Assembly (NCBI GenBank): GCA_947172415.1
Contig: OX359195.1
Span: forward strand, 1,488,001 to 1,552,000
Source: Chondrosia reniformis
Taxonomy: Eukaryota > Porifera > Demospongiae > Chondrillida > Chondrillidae
Direction of reading: 5' to 3'
DNA length: 64,000 bases
Below, piece after piece: positions 34,339 to 47,025 of the stretch. The first letter of the stretch is position 1; the number at the start of each line of letters is the position of its first letter. Under the pieces are notes generated by a model. The model did not search any database. It saw nothing but the letters and a program-made list of their open reading frames with translations, and was not told the origin of the DNA. The translations under genes and the position numbers were made by a program.

Positions 34339-37300
34339 TTAACTGCAGCATCCAGATGAGCCCTTAATAATCTTGTTCTCCGGTTGCTGCCCCCGTGGGC
34401 GGGCTGTCACTGTAGAAGCAGCTGTAGGATACTTTCCAGAGTCCTCTGCTGCAATGATTTGACTGCAGGTGAGAATGTTGAGTAAAATAATCACACACAA
34501 GTGAGATAGAAGACACTTTATAGTAAGTATAGGAGGGAAACATGAGGGAGGCATTGTTGGGGCAATTGTATCTCTAGAGCAATGGTGGTCATAACCAGCT
34601 GCCTGTTTCCCAGCAATTGCTTCTTTTGTGTTCATGATGTTAAGGATGATTATACTTATTTATGCTACAATTATCACTTCAATTAGTCAGTTACATAAGC
34701 ATACGTATGTAATATATATGTCTATGAGGATATATGTTTCAATAACCTGCACTTTGTATATATCTAAAGCAACTCACTCCAGTAATGTATAAAAACCATT
34801 TCCAACGTTCTCTCCACTCTTACAACTCATTTCAATGTATTCAGCCTTATAGACTCCAGCAATAGTAGTTCCTGAATTGTATTCCACAATCCTATTGGCT
34901 TTAAGGTCTGTTTTGTTTCCGACAATCAAGAGGGGAGGTACTTCCCCCATTGTGTCACTGATGGAAGTCACCCACTCACGAATGTTGCTGAAAGATGGTT
35001 CGTATGTTACATCATACATAACAATAATTCCATGAGCTCCCTGAAAATAGCTTCTTGTCAGAGATCTGAATCTAAAGTATAGAAAACACATCACATATAT
35101 TGAAGCTCAATAACATGTAATGTTTCTAAGGTGATCAGAGTATGACCTGTGAGTATCAATTATCACCTTATATACGTATCATGTAGGGCGGCCATGTTTT
35201 TCAACCATTCCTACTTAGAGAACATTACCATACTCTCTGCCTTACCTTTCTTGTCCTGCAGTATCCCAAAACTTAACAGCCACTACTTTATTGTTATAAT
35301 GAACCTTTACCAGCTTAAAGTCTACACCTATTAAATAAATATAGAATAGATACAACATTAATATACGTAGCAACACATGCAAACAAGTTATGTAAACAGT
35401 ATATATATATAGCACAGCCTAGCTATAGATTATAAAATCCTCACGATGCAGCTCTCAAATATATAAGTTTAAATGTTATATATACACTGCACTTAATATT
35501 TCTGTACATACCTAGCTACGTATATAGACATTTGTGTGAATGGGAACTACTTTGCAGTTAGTTTAAGAGGAAAAACACGAGGGAATCATTGTTGCAGCTA
35601 TTGCAGCTCAGTGGCAGAGCACTGGTGTTTAACAATTGCTTCTTCATGATGTTTGCATTGAGAATGATTACTTATATATAGTTTGATTATTCATAAATGG
35701 TATATGTAATAGTTATACAATGTTACTTTACGCTTTATCGATGCATGAGACCCGAGGGTGCAAAGTGACATTGTATAACTGTTATGCACTCCATCCCTAG
35801 GCTTTTCGAAAGCTTTTAGGCATTTATATATATACTAAGTTATCGGCGGGATATCTTATGGTATAACTATAATAAGAGGCCAAAGTGTCTCTTATTATAG
35901 TGTTATACAATGGTTGTGGAATATACTTTGCCTTGGTTGCTCCAGCAACGGAGTGCATATATATATAAATACAGTGGACTGTCGCTTATCCGGACCCAAC
36001 GGGACCGGACCATGTCCGGATAACTGAAACGACCGGATATCTGAAGCAAAAGAAACGCCGCCTGGATTGAGATTTTCAAGCGTTTCCTTTTCAAGGAGAC
36101 ATCGCTACAGCTAGCCATTGTCGTAAACTCATATACGCTATTAAACAATGGATGTTAGTTAGAAACGGAATCTAAGGCTGGATAATCCGAGCGGCCGGAT
36201 ACTCGAGGTCCGGATAAGCGAGGGTCCACTGTACTCTATATAAACATATGTAGACATGGTATGCAGTGCCACACATATTTCACAGACCTAGAGTTGCAGT
36301 GTAGTTCTGACAGAAAGTGTCTGTACTAAGTCTGTGTAGCAGACATGTCTTCCCAACTCCAGAGCTGCCTACAATAATTACTTTGTATGTTCTATTCACC
36401 AGAACACTAGGGTCTGATATGAGGTCAATCTAAAAACAAATAAATAAAAAAATCCTTTTATTTTTGTTTATTACACAGATAAACAATTCCCCATTCTAGG
36501 ATTGATTTGCCCCCTTTAGACTTTGTGAACCCTCTAAACTGTTTGGACACCCTCATACCATTGCCCCCCCGTCCTCTTAATTTTGGAAAAAAAATTGCCC
36601 CCTCTGGCTTCAAGTTCTGCATGCAGCCCTTGCCTGTCTAGCCGAGCGGAGAAAAAAGTCTAACTGTATCCTCATCCAAAGCACCGTAGGCTAGCTTCCC
36701 GTTATTAGGAAAGAGCATCAAACCAATTGTAACATATGTACATTAAACCGAAATCATAGACTACTAAAACCCAGACAGTGTTTAAAGGCCTTGAACCCAC
36801 AAATTGATCTGATCATAGCAGATGCTTTACCCACTTTTCTGTGTGAATCCCTCAGCTGAACAGGAGGTGGAATAATCTTTGGCTCGTCTCCCTCTGGAGG
36901 TTGCCTCTCTTCTGTTTCAAAGCTAACTATCCTTGCCTTCTTGGGAGAACTTTTTGAAGACTTTTTTAATGAGGATCTTAAGGGAGGCTCTTCATTCCCA
37001 AATGCAAGTTTGTTTGGAGGTGAGGGTTGACCTGTTTCAGCCTCCATTGAATAATCCATTTCACCATTTTTTTCTACCTTTGATGCGGTACCAGTAGATT
37101 CTGGTTTTCTGTCTTTTCGACTCATACTTAAGCTTGGCCTCTCAGTCATGGAGAGAACCCTAGATCCTCTTGTCAATCTTGGTTCTAATGTAAAGTCATC
37201 ATCTTCTTTATTCACAGTTACCTTGCACTCGGCAGCTTGTAAAAGATTGAAGTTTTTGATGTCAACATTTTCACTTGCTGAAGGCAGTGGAGATTTCTCC

Positions 37301-40300
37301 CGTATATTTTCATGGGAAGGTGATGAAGGTAGCTCTTCATTTGTACCAATTGGAGGAGTGTTTTCCTTCTTTTCTAATGATTCTCTTCTCCCATCTACCC
37401 GACTAAGTGGAGCTACTGATCCTTGGAGCAAATCAACAGCTTGTGAGTTGTCCAATTCTTTCCTTTGTGAAGATTCTGTGACTTTAAGGTCTGCCGAGGG
37501 CTGGGTGACAGTCACAGGAGGGGAGATTTGAGTCACATTAGTGATGAGATCCATGTTACCAACCATACTGCTCCCTTCAGATTTCTCTGAAATTTTTGAA
37601 TCTTTAGAAAGGCCATGGTCTAGCAATTGGACGGGGTCACTTCCGATATTAGTCTCATTTTCAGGTCTGGTATTTTCTGCTTTTCTTGAAAGTCTTCTTA
37701 GATCTGGTCTCTTTCCTCCAGATATGGTTCTTGCACTTCTACGGATTGCTACTGGCTCTAAATCATCTTCTGTTGACTCTATTTTCTCCTCAGCAGATTC
37801 CACTTCTTTTAGAGATGAAGTTTCTTTGATTTCTTCTGTTAGTGTGTTTTCACTTTCAGATAATCTCTTCTTATTGACATTGAAAGTCTTTATGTCAATT
37901 TCAGCAGTGGGACTAGGCAGTGGTGAGGTAGGGTTGGAAGAAACATTAGCCTCTAAAGGATCCGGAGGAAATAGACCCGAATTAAGGGTGTCGGTGGAGC
38001 TTGTTTTCTGGTCCGATGCAGTATCTAAACAGTTTCCTCCATTTGTTTCCAACAAGTCCTCCTCATTTTTTGGCTGGGATTCTTTAGATACCGTATCCAT
38101 GGTAACATTGATGGGCTGTGGGGCACTTTTGTCAGGAATGTCATTGGTGTCAGAGAGTAATTGGCCAGGCTGGTCACTTTGTGTTGGTGGAAGTTGTGTT
38201 TCCGTTTCAGTCAAGTCTCCCATACTTTGTAGGTTCGGTGTATCTAAACCATTTCCTTGAGTACTTTTCAAAGGTTGAGTGGTGACTAGCACTTCAACCT
38301 CAGTGTTGGCAGGAGAGGATGTTGTAGTCGTATCCCTACCATTAGGATTATTCTGTGCAAGAGACACCTCTTCTTGCCCATTTTCAAGGAGGGGAGAATT
38401 GATTGGAATCGCTTCTGGATGATCACTACTCCTTTCTGCTTTCCCAGTCTCCTTCTGTTCTTTTAGAGCCTGGGCATTTTGTGGTCCGGCTACCTCTTGC
38501 AGCAAGTTAGTTTCCTCGCCTTCTTCAGACACAGATATTTCTCTGTCTTCATCAATTTGTATTTCCAGGTGCGGATCAATTGCTTCAACACCTTCCAAGC
38601 TTGCTTCACCAACATGAACACGTGAATCTTCTCCTGGGTGTAAGGTACATTCTTCATAGTTTGGTGCCAATTTGCTGTTCTCTACAAGGTCTTTAGGACT
38701 GCTTAAGGTACTTTCTTTTGAGGACATCACTCTTGGCTCATTTTGTTCATTCATTTTTTCTTTTGCTTCACTTCCTGTAACATGCTCTCTCTCAGTTATG
38801 TCCATGGGTTCTTCCTTCGGTGAGTCAATTGGTTTTTCCATTTTCTGATTAGGGCTAAGGGCATCATTTACACTACTACTGCTACCCAAAATTATGGGTG
38901 AATCTGCTTTGGGTTGATTAAATTTTCTAGTCTTTGCTCTTGGTCTAATTGATTCCTTTGGATGATTACCCTCAAATTCAAATGATTCTCTTTCTTCAGG
39001 TTTCTTCTCATCTGGTTCACCTGAGGATGGAGGTCTCTTCAGTGGCTGTCCCCTTACTTTGGGGATGGGCATAGGCGTCACTGCTGGAGTGGAGGCAAAG
39101 GGTATGGGGTCTGGTGCTGGAGTGGGCGTGTCTGGAGCTGGGGTGGACGTGTCTGGAGCTGGGGTGGGCCTGTCTGGAGCTGAAGTGGGCCTGTCTGGAG
39201 CTGGGGTGAGCCTGTCCGTAGCTGAAGTGGGCATGTCTGGAGCTGAAGTGGGCATGTCTGGAGCTGAAGTGGGCCTGTCTGGAGCTGAAGTGGGCATGTC
39301 TGGAGCTGAAGTGGGCCTGTCTGGAGCTGAAGTGGGCCTGTCTAGGGCTGAAGTGGGCTTGTCTGGGGCCGGGGTGGGTGTGTCTGGTTTCATTGTGGTT
39401 TCCGTTACAGCCTTCTCAGGTGCAGGAGAATCCATTTCAGATTCAAATTTTGCACTTGGGAGTAAATCTGTATTAGTTTCCATTTCATAGGTTAATTTGA
39501 CGAAGTTATCAGAATCACTCTTTTCTTTGACATTCTAAAGAGTATAATGTAATATAATTACATATGTCCATATACATGTTATATGTATGCATTACATAAT
39601 ATATACGTATATTTCAAAAATAAATATTATTATAATGTTCAGTAAAAATAGCTGAAAAATTAAGGTCAAAAAGTGTTTAAAATAGCGAACTCACACACTC
39701 CAATAACCAAATGCATACTAGACAAATATTACAAATCTTTAAAGTCAATAAAACCAAAATAGTTGTTTAGAGTTTTCAGTAGGAACCCACTTGTTAATTT
39801 AACAATCTATACAATTATCTCAGCAATTCAAAAGCTACATTTAAATTTATAATACTTTTCAAAACCTTGAAAAGCTAAGAAAAGCCATGATTTATAATTA
39901 GTTGCCAAATATTTAGTTTCTTGAACAAGACATTCATATATGTATACATTATAAATTGAAATACAACAGCATATACTTGAAAGAAAAATATTTCCTCAAA
40001 TATTAACATTTAAAATGCTACATTACGCACCTCTGCTAGGGTTGGTTTTGATGAAGGTCTTGAAGGCTGTGGCTGGTCAGATGTTTCTTCAAAATTCTGT
40101 GGTACATCAGTTGCTGGTTCCACTGACCCTGAAAGAGAGTGCCGATCAGGACTCACTTCTTCATGATCATCTTTGGACTGCAGGTATCTTCTCCTTCTTG
40201 CATCACTAACAAGTCTTGAACCCCTTCTGATTGGCTGAAATTGGTCTTCCTCCTCCTTACTACATGTCATATTTAAAGACAAAAAGTGATGTAATTTGAT

Positions 40301-42964
40301 GGGGCATGACAGGACTGTACTACTGTATATGTGTCTAAAGAGTACAAGACTGCAATTTTTAGGCACATATTGATTTAATATCATCTATATACTAGTCCGT
40401 ACACCTTAAGCTTAATACATTTTCCATTGTACGTATATCAAACATACATTCAAGGATTGCCAAGGATTCACAGAAGATCAAGATAAAGAAAAGACAAAGA
40501 CTCCCAGGATCACTGATGAATAGTGGAATTCCCAGAAACGGCTGTCTGACCCAGTGGAGAAGAAGATGAAAGAAGGAAAAAGAAGGAAGAAAAGACTCCT
40601 GTATCCTCATCCAAAATTAAGCTCTCTTCAGGTTTAGTTCCCCTATAGGCTCTTTTACAGAATAGGCATATAGCATGTAGGAAAATGGTATCTTAGATTT
40701 TTCATACATAAAAAATATGTATATGAATGTTTTCATACAGATACTTACAATGGCTGTAGGTTTTCTTCTTGTGACACAGATGGTTCTTTGTTACCAGTTT
40801 CCTCTCTCACTCTGGCTGAAGGTCGACGTCCATGGATTGCTGTCCTACGTCTGTGAAAGCGTCCCTCATCCTCATCTTCTGCAACACTAGTGCTGTTACC
40901 TTTTATGTCAGATGATGACAAGGACTATAGGGAAAATAAAATGCAATATATATATATTAATCAATCATAGGGTTTATAAATAACTATTTGTACTGATGCA
41001 TGTATATGATCATATAGACGTCAGATCAACCACTCTCTAAATGTATATTATACACATGTCCATATTGTTCATTTAACCAGCTATAGCTTTGTATTCTCCA
41101 ATGGCAGTCACATGATTGATCGAAGTGATAATCAAACCACAAGTATAATCAGTCAAACATCAATAGGAGGGAAAAACATAAAAGAAGCACTTGCTGGGAA
41201 TCGAACCCAGGACAGCTGGTTATGACCACCAGTTGTTCTGCCACTGAGCAATGTAATACTTGCGTATGTGTATTTTTATAAGTACTGCATCAATTGACTG
41301 TTATTGGAGAACATTTAACATTAAAAGGTGAATAATCCCAGGTCATATTTCACCAAATGACCAGTTCCTTAGATGGAAGACCGAAGTCATATCAAATTAA
41401 ATTTACTTATCGCCAAATCCTTTGTATAAGCAAAGTGCAGTTAATATTTTGAAATTGCTTGACTGATTTTTCCAAGTGTGTGAGATATAAATAGAACACC
41501 ATATTAGCACTTTAGTAGGATTCAATAGCTTAAAAATTAAATTTAATAATATAAACAACACATCTTATATAATAATGTTGAAATTATTGGCTATTAATAT
41601 TAGGATGAATAGTAATCTATAAATATATACGTAAATAATTCATATGCCCCCAGGGAAGGACCTAGAAACGGAATGGGGCATATTACCATAAATTTCAAGG
41701 TATAAAACTCATTATCATCATTGAACACTGGATATTACCTCTACCCACTCATGTCTTCCGAGGAGCACAATGAAACAGTGCGACTATGGCTAGACCATCT
41801 TTTTGAGTGGCTAGGGGGAGACACTGGTTCCATCAAGCGATTGTTCAAACTTCAGTTCCGCCCATAAGCTCATTGCGCTCCTCAGGAGACATGAGTGGAC
41901 AGGGGTAATATCCAGAGTTCAATGATGATATCGATGATTCAGCTTTAGATCTTAAAGTTCCCCTATTTTTTCATAAATTCGTTATAAATTATATATATAC
42001 ACATATAAACACATTGGCCATGTGGCCTATTACGTAACAGTTATTACTAATAGTCTGATGACAAAGTAGTATTTTCAATTGTCTTGAGTACCTAAGAGGT
42101 CACGTTTGAATGAGTTTTTCCTCAAATTGAGGATCAAACAGTGTCAATTCAAGTCGGTCTAATTTGAAAATGCTTAAACTGTAAATATAACAATTAACAA
42201 CTAATGTAGGAAGAGGCAGGTCGTGCATCACACAACACTATAAGTATAGTACAACCAGTTTGGGTTTTTACAAGTGAGAACACATTGAAAATAAAAATAA
42301 AAAGGAGCAAGCAAACCATAACCTCTCATAATATACACATACCTATGTACACACACTTGAAAGGGGTAGTTAATTGCACTAAGCTTATGCAAAGTTTATG
42401 AAAGTTACTTACCATCCAAGGGAACTTTTCTAACTTAGAAACCACAAAATGAGTGTATTTGTGTGTGTATGTGTTGTGTATTAGTTTTCCAACATGTGAG
42501 TCCCTTATGGTTATGTATATGAAAAATCTAAGATACCATTTTCCTACATGCTATTCTGTAGAAGAGTCTATAGGGGAATTAAACCTGAAGAGAGCTTTGG
42601 ATGAAGATACAGGAGTCTTTTCTTCCTTCTTTTCCTTTCTTTCATCTTCTTCTCCACTGGGTCAGACAGCCGTTTCTGGGAATTCCACCCTTCATCAGTG
42701 ATCCTGGGAGTCTTTGTCTTTTTCTTTATCTTTATCTTGATCTTCTGTGAATCCTTGGCTCTCTATATGCTAAATCTAGGGGCCTTATATATATACACTA
42801 TATGTACGTTTACAAACCTCTCCAGTTTCCTTATTCTTTAGATCAGATTCAATCTCATCATTTGATTCCTCTAACTGCGGTCTAACTCTCCTTGGAGGAC
42901 CCATCTTTGGCCTTTCCCTGGATAGCAAAACAGTGGACCTTTGACGGGATCTACCCTCTGCCAT
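34339..42964 (-). CDS. Giant Rab GTPase with long disordered N-terminus
   Basis: Eight exons in frame: 42964-42818, 40924-40749, 40259-40031, 39534-36835, 36429-36288, 35327-35246, 35071-34778 and 34462-34339 (1297 residues). Residues 1-1084 are low-complexity, rich in Ser/Pro/Glu with basic patches (PPRRVRPQ, RRRTAIHGRR, RRSARTISGGKRPDLRRLSRK) and a 7-residue SAPDRPT-type tandem repeat at about 236-320. The Rab domain has P-loop GSSGVGKT (1105), WDTAGQER (1152), GNKTD (about 1210) and SCKSG (about 1241). It ends GCCS, a double-Cys prenylation site, so it should be a membrane-bound trafficking GTPase. Unlike RASEF/Rab44/CRACR2A no EF-hand is visible. One 2.7-kb exon encodes 900 residues. Head-to-head with the RASEF-like gene. 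The donor of that exon (GTGGGT) was picked by phase. Confidence 0.88.
35705..35796. repeat. Imperfect hairpin in a Rab intron
   Basis: gtaatagttatacaatgtta at the left is mirrored by gacattgtataactgttatg at the right. Confidence 0.65.
35972..36231. mobile_element. pogo/Tigger-type MITE
   Basis: Ends cagtggactgtcgcttatcc and ggataagcgagggtccactg are inverted repeats flanked by TA on both sides, as in Tc1/mariner-pogo (Tigger) elements whose ends read CAGTNGAnnnTCGnTTATCCG. No transposase is encoded. Intron of the large Rab gene. Confidence 0.8.
40383..40690 (-). repeat. Dispersed ~270-bp repeat, copy 2 (inverted)
   Basis: Reverse complement of the repeat at 20405-20690, including aatccttggc-type and cctataggctcttttacag ends. 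Intronic in the large Rab gene. Confidence 0.8.
41097..41265 (-). repeat. tRNA-derived SINE
   Basis: The minus strand has an A-box-like TTGCTCAGTGGCAGAAC and a B-box GGTTCGATTCC about 35 bases apart, the layout of a tRNA promoter, but the acceptor stem does not pair and the anticodon loop is not standard. The flank resembles positions 1-50. Related fragments lie at 34480-34625 and 35560-35690. Confidence 0.7.
41713..41930. mobile_element. MITE-like inverted repeat element
   Basis: atcatcattgaacactggat plus attacct and acccactcatgtctt are mirrored by agacatgagtggac, gggtaatatccagagttcaa and tgatgat on the right. About 55-bp imperfect arms. Intronic. Confidence 0.7.
42518..42790 (+). repeat. 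Dispersed ~270-bp repeat, copy 3
   Basis: Near-identical to 20405-20690 and 52634-52915, in plus orientation within the first intron of the large Rab gene. Confidence 0.8.
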
Positions 42965-43961
42965 TTTGCTACAGAAAACAATACCTCTATATCCACTAAC
43001 TCTTTCAGAGAAAAATAGCTTGATCTGGAACATGTGACAGTATCTTCTTAGTAAAGAAGATACCAGATGCCATAATCTTTTGTAGTAAAATATACTTGGT
43101 ACCCAAAGTCCAACACCACAATTCAGGTACAAATATATATAGGACTATATGTAAGTAGCTTCCTATTTGGAAGTGAAGCTTGCTTCCTTTGCACTGTACA
43201 GTAAGAGGAATAGTAATTTTAAATCTATTATATTAACAACTAAAAACAAACTCACAGATACACAATCAAGAGAAGAATTTGTAAGTCCAACTATTCTTTA
43301 CAATAAATTTTGCTGAACTAAAGGTATAAATCAAAAAGACAACTTTACAACTCTCCTTTGGCTTTCACGTAAATGGCTGTAGTGTAGTAACCAACGTTTA
43401 TATGGCTTCAATGAATAACATACAGTAAGTACTATAATATGTATAACAATAGTATATTGAAAGTGTTGTGAATTCAGAGAGGTATATTCACAATTTAATG
43501 AAATATAGAGCAACACAAAATGTGATTAGAGCATTCAGGGAACTCCAATAAGACAAACCGGATGTGGTCAGTGGGTGCTCAGGGTCCGGGATTTACAGAT
43601 TTTCTGAGGGGCCTGGGACTTTTCCGAGCTGGGCGGCCAACTATTAAAACTGGCGACTGATCTACACACAGCTTTAAAATATACACTTCCTCCTTGCTCG
43701 AGCTGCAAAGATTTGTAATATGAACCGGAGATTTATTACGTGCAATTTACTCTGACACAGAATATAAAGGGATTGATTTCATAGTTATAAATTTAAGCTG
43801 TACATCTTTTATGAGTATACATGTTAAAATAGTACATATTACGTATTACTGACAGATTCAGTGTCAGAGTAAATTGCACTTAAATAAATTGTTAAATCGT
43901 ACGCTTACGTTCATCCTGAAGGCAGTGGAATTGCGTAACCATTTCGGATATAGAAAACAAA
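42965..43961. promoter_or_regulatory. Head-to-head spacer between two large Rab genes
   Basis: About 1 kb separates the divergent start codons. An inverted pair around aatttactctgacac (43745) and gtcagagtaaattgcactta (43862) frames a GC-richer core at 43560-43660. Likely contains both promoters; no core element identified. Confidence 0.45.
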
Positions 43962-46900
43962 ATGGCGACGGCAAATAAACTGGAAAGGCGTCCCTCCGTA
44001 AAATGGTTGTTTTCTCAGCTAGACAAGAGCAAAAGTGGCAAGCTAACAAAGAAGGACCTAGAGGAATTCTTGGGCGATGAGAAGCAAGCCAACGATGCGT
44101 TTCTAGTTCTCGATCGAGACGGGGATGGTGTTATTAATTCGACAGACTTCGAGGAAGGTTTCGTAGAGTACCTGCAAAGCCGTAAAAGTGAATCTGAACA
44201 TGATGACAGAGAGAACTCAGCGAATGCAAGCGAAAATGAAGTCTTGTTAAAAGAAGAACTATTTGAATATGATCCTGACCTTGAAAACTCCCTTTCGAAG
44301 GAATTTTCTTGCAGTCTAGATCATTTCGAAGACGGGTTAGTGCATGTGATGCGGTAAATCTTTTAATTCCATAAAGTATCGAATAATGTGTATCCCTATA
44401 TGTGTCTGAATGGCTAGCGCAATGGTTTCTCTATTGAAATTGTGCTGTGTTTCTGAATTACTCTCATCACTCTTGCATCCGTAACAACGATTGTTTATTA
44501 ATCACCTACACATTTATAAGTTTGCGGCATCGTAAACGGAAGACTCTGTTTCCAAGCCATTGATCAGTAGTCTGCTTATTTGATTTGATGCTAGTGAAGC
44601 GAAAATCCTTTCTAAAGACACTAAAGGTATTTTTTTGTATTGGTGGAATTATCACTTTAACTGAAGTTCTAACCGCAACGAGAAATTTACATTGGAGCAA
44701 CATTGGATATATATAGCATTAGTGGAGAGGTGTGGATACGTACATATAAAAAATTTCAGCTACGCTACGCGCGATCTTCGAATATTCGTTATTATAATAT
44801 ACCAGGACAATTATTAAGGTGTGTGTATTATGTATCATATAGTGTGTATAGTCTGGATTTGCCACTGATTGTAACAATTGAGCGAATATTTCGTCTATGT
44901 AAGTAGGATTTCATCTTCAATGATGAAGCTAAGCTGGATGACTCGTGCACCTCGTATATATAGATCGAAGGGTAGAATCGCGGTAAAATTTGATGTAGAA
45001 TAGCTTTCCAGAAAGACGTATAACAGACCTATTATAACAGACCGATTAATTTACTAGATTTAGATCTTATGTAAAATTCTATATAATGGTCGTATGCATG
45101 TGCTTGCATATCTCTTTGACTTAGAATTATTGTGAATGCATGCATTTCCCAAGATTTCTCAGTTTTTGATATTTTCTGCTCAAATTTATTTTGTGAATGC
45201 AAAATCATTATTTGGTCATGGAAGATTAATAATGAAGAACTGCCATAATAGAGTCTGAGAACAAATTGAGAAATCATACATTCTAAGACTTACATTATAT
45301 ATTGTTTCTCAGTACTCCATAAGTGGAATGTAATGAGTTTTATTAATTAATATTCACTCATCAATGTTGTATGTTGGTATGTTGGTGTATGTATATTATA
45401 TACCCATGCAGTAATTAAAAGCCTCTTTAGTTATATAGCTCCATATTATATAATACAGATATATATGTATAGCATCAATATTAACTGAAATAGTATACAT
45501 TATAAGACCAAATACACATCAATTTAGAGCATATAGTGAATGTATTATATATATGAATATAATATTGAAATTAAAATTTAAAGTTTAAATAATTGTTTGA
45601 TGGAATATATATGTACCATAGACACTACTAAATATGTGTTCTATAAGATTTTTACCTTAACAACTAAATAAATCAAGATTTTATATATGCTGCAGTACCT
45701 ATTATTCAACAATTATGTATATATTGAGTGGGTGGGCTAATTGATTGATTGAGTATATCGTTATATGAATCTATGTATACTTTTTAGGAAATTAAAATTA
45801 CTAAATATTTGGAAAAGACTGGGAGAAACTAGACCAGAATTGAAGAGTGACTTTGAACGGCTTGTCTGTGATATCGGCAATCAGTTACATGGAGTAAAAA
45901 CAACTGCAAAGTAAATAACACATTTCAATCTACATTCAACGATATATATAGTTACCCATGCAGGCTACATACGTCTATGTATTTAATGTATACGTCTATG
46001 TACAGTTGCTATGGTTACTATTATGTTTGTAGAAAGCATCAAGAAGAAACTGAAAAACAGGTTTTACAACTTGACAGAGAACTAGAAGAAGCCATTGAAG
46101 AGACAGAAATAAGAGTTAGAACCAAAGTAAGATGATAACCATTCAAATGCCAAAGGACTAAGTTAGCAAAGTTAATAAGCACCGTTATGTGGCTCAATAG
46201 ACAAGAATGTTAGTTAGGATTGTATACATTGGCCATGAATTGTATATTATTCTTTATATAGAGCTTCCATGCTTTGAAGGCAAAGGAAGAGCAGTATAAT
46301 AAGCATCTAAAACAACAAAGTAAAGAAATGGAGACCTTGCAAGCAAAGATGGCTGAAGTAAGCCACAAATATGTGATCATTCCGCATATTGTAGAAAAAG
46401 ATAGAAGGACTCGGAAGACTAATATCACAAAAGTAGTAAATAGTGCAACAAAGTAAAGAACTATATATAGTTATTCATTTTTGGGTTATGCCACTTTCTG
46501 TGTTTATTAGTGCAAACTGAAATGATAGAATTGGTATAGAATTAGCATGGTTAGGTAAAAATATAGTTTATTAGACTGTTTTAATTCAGATGAAAGGAAC
46601 TAGTTCATTTCACACAATGCAGTATAGAAGCATAACCACAATTTAGCAAATTTAGTGTCCTTTGAAAAGTGAAGGTGATAAGTGAAACAGACATCCTCTA
46701 TGGACTAGTTTGATAACAGTTTACTATAAATTTGTAGTATAAAGAAGTTGTTTGTTTCTTAGTTTCTTTGGAGTGCTACGGTTTCTGTGACTGTAAAGCC
46801 ACAAATTGATAGTTAGTACTTATGTGTTTTGTAGTTGGAATTGGAAGTTAATTCAGGTGTTTCATTGAAGCAGAAAGTTTCAGAATTACAAAAGGTATTT

Positions 46901-46991
46901 AAAATTATATATCACTTACAATAGCAATAAAAATCATGTTAATGGGATACATACATAAGTTCTATGTAGTTATGTATATTGATCAAACCCC

Positions 46992-47025
<34 letters not shown>

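Noticed and set aside
37148..39490. Plus-strand frames of 127, 239 and 143 residues
   Set aside because: Antisense shadows of the 2.7-kb exon of the large Rab gene.
41185..41262. Functional tRNA gene
   Set aside because: A and B boxes are present but the acceptor stem does not pair and the anticodon loop lacks the conserved U33, so it is a SINE head.
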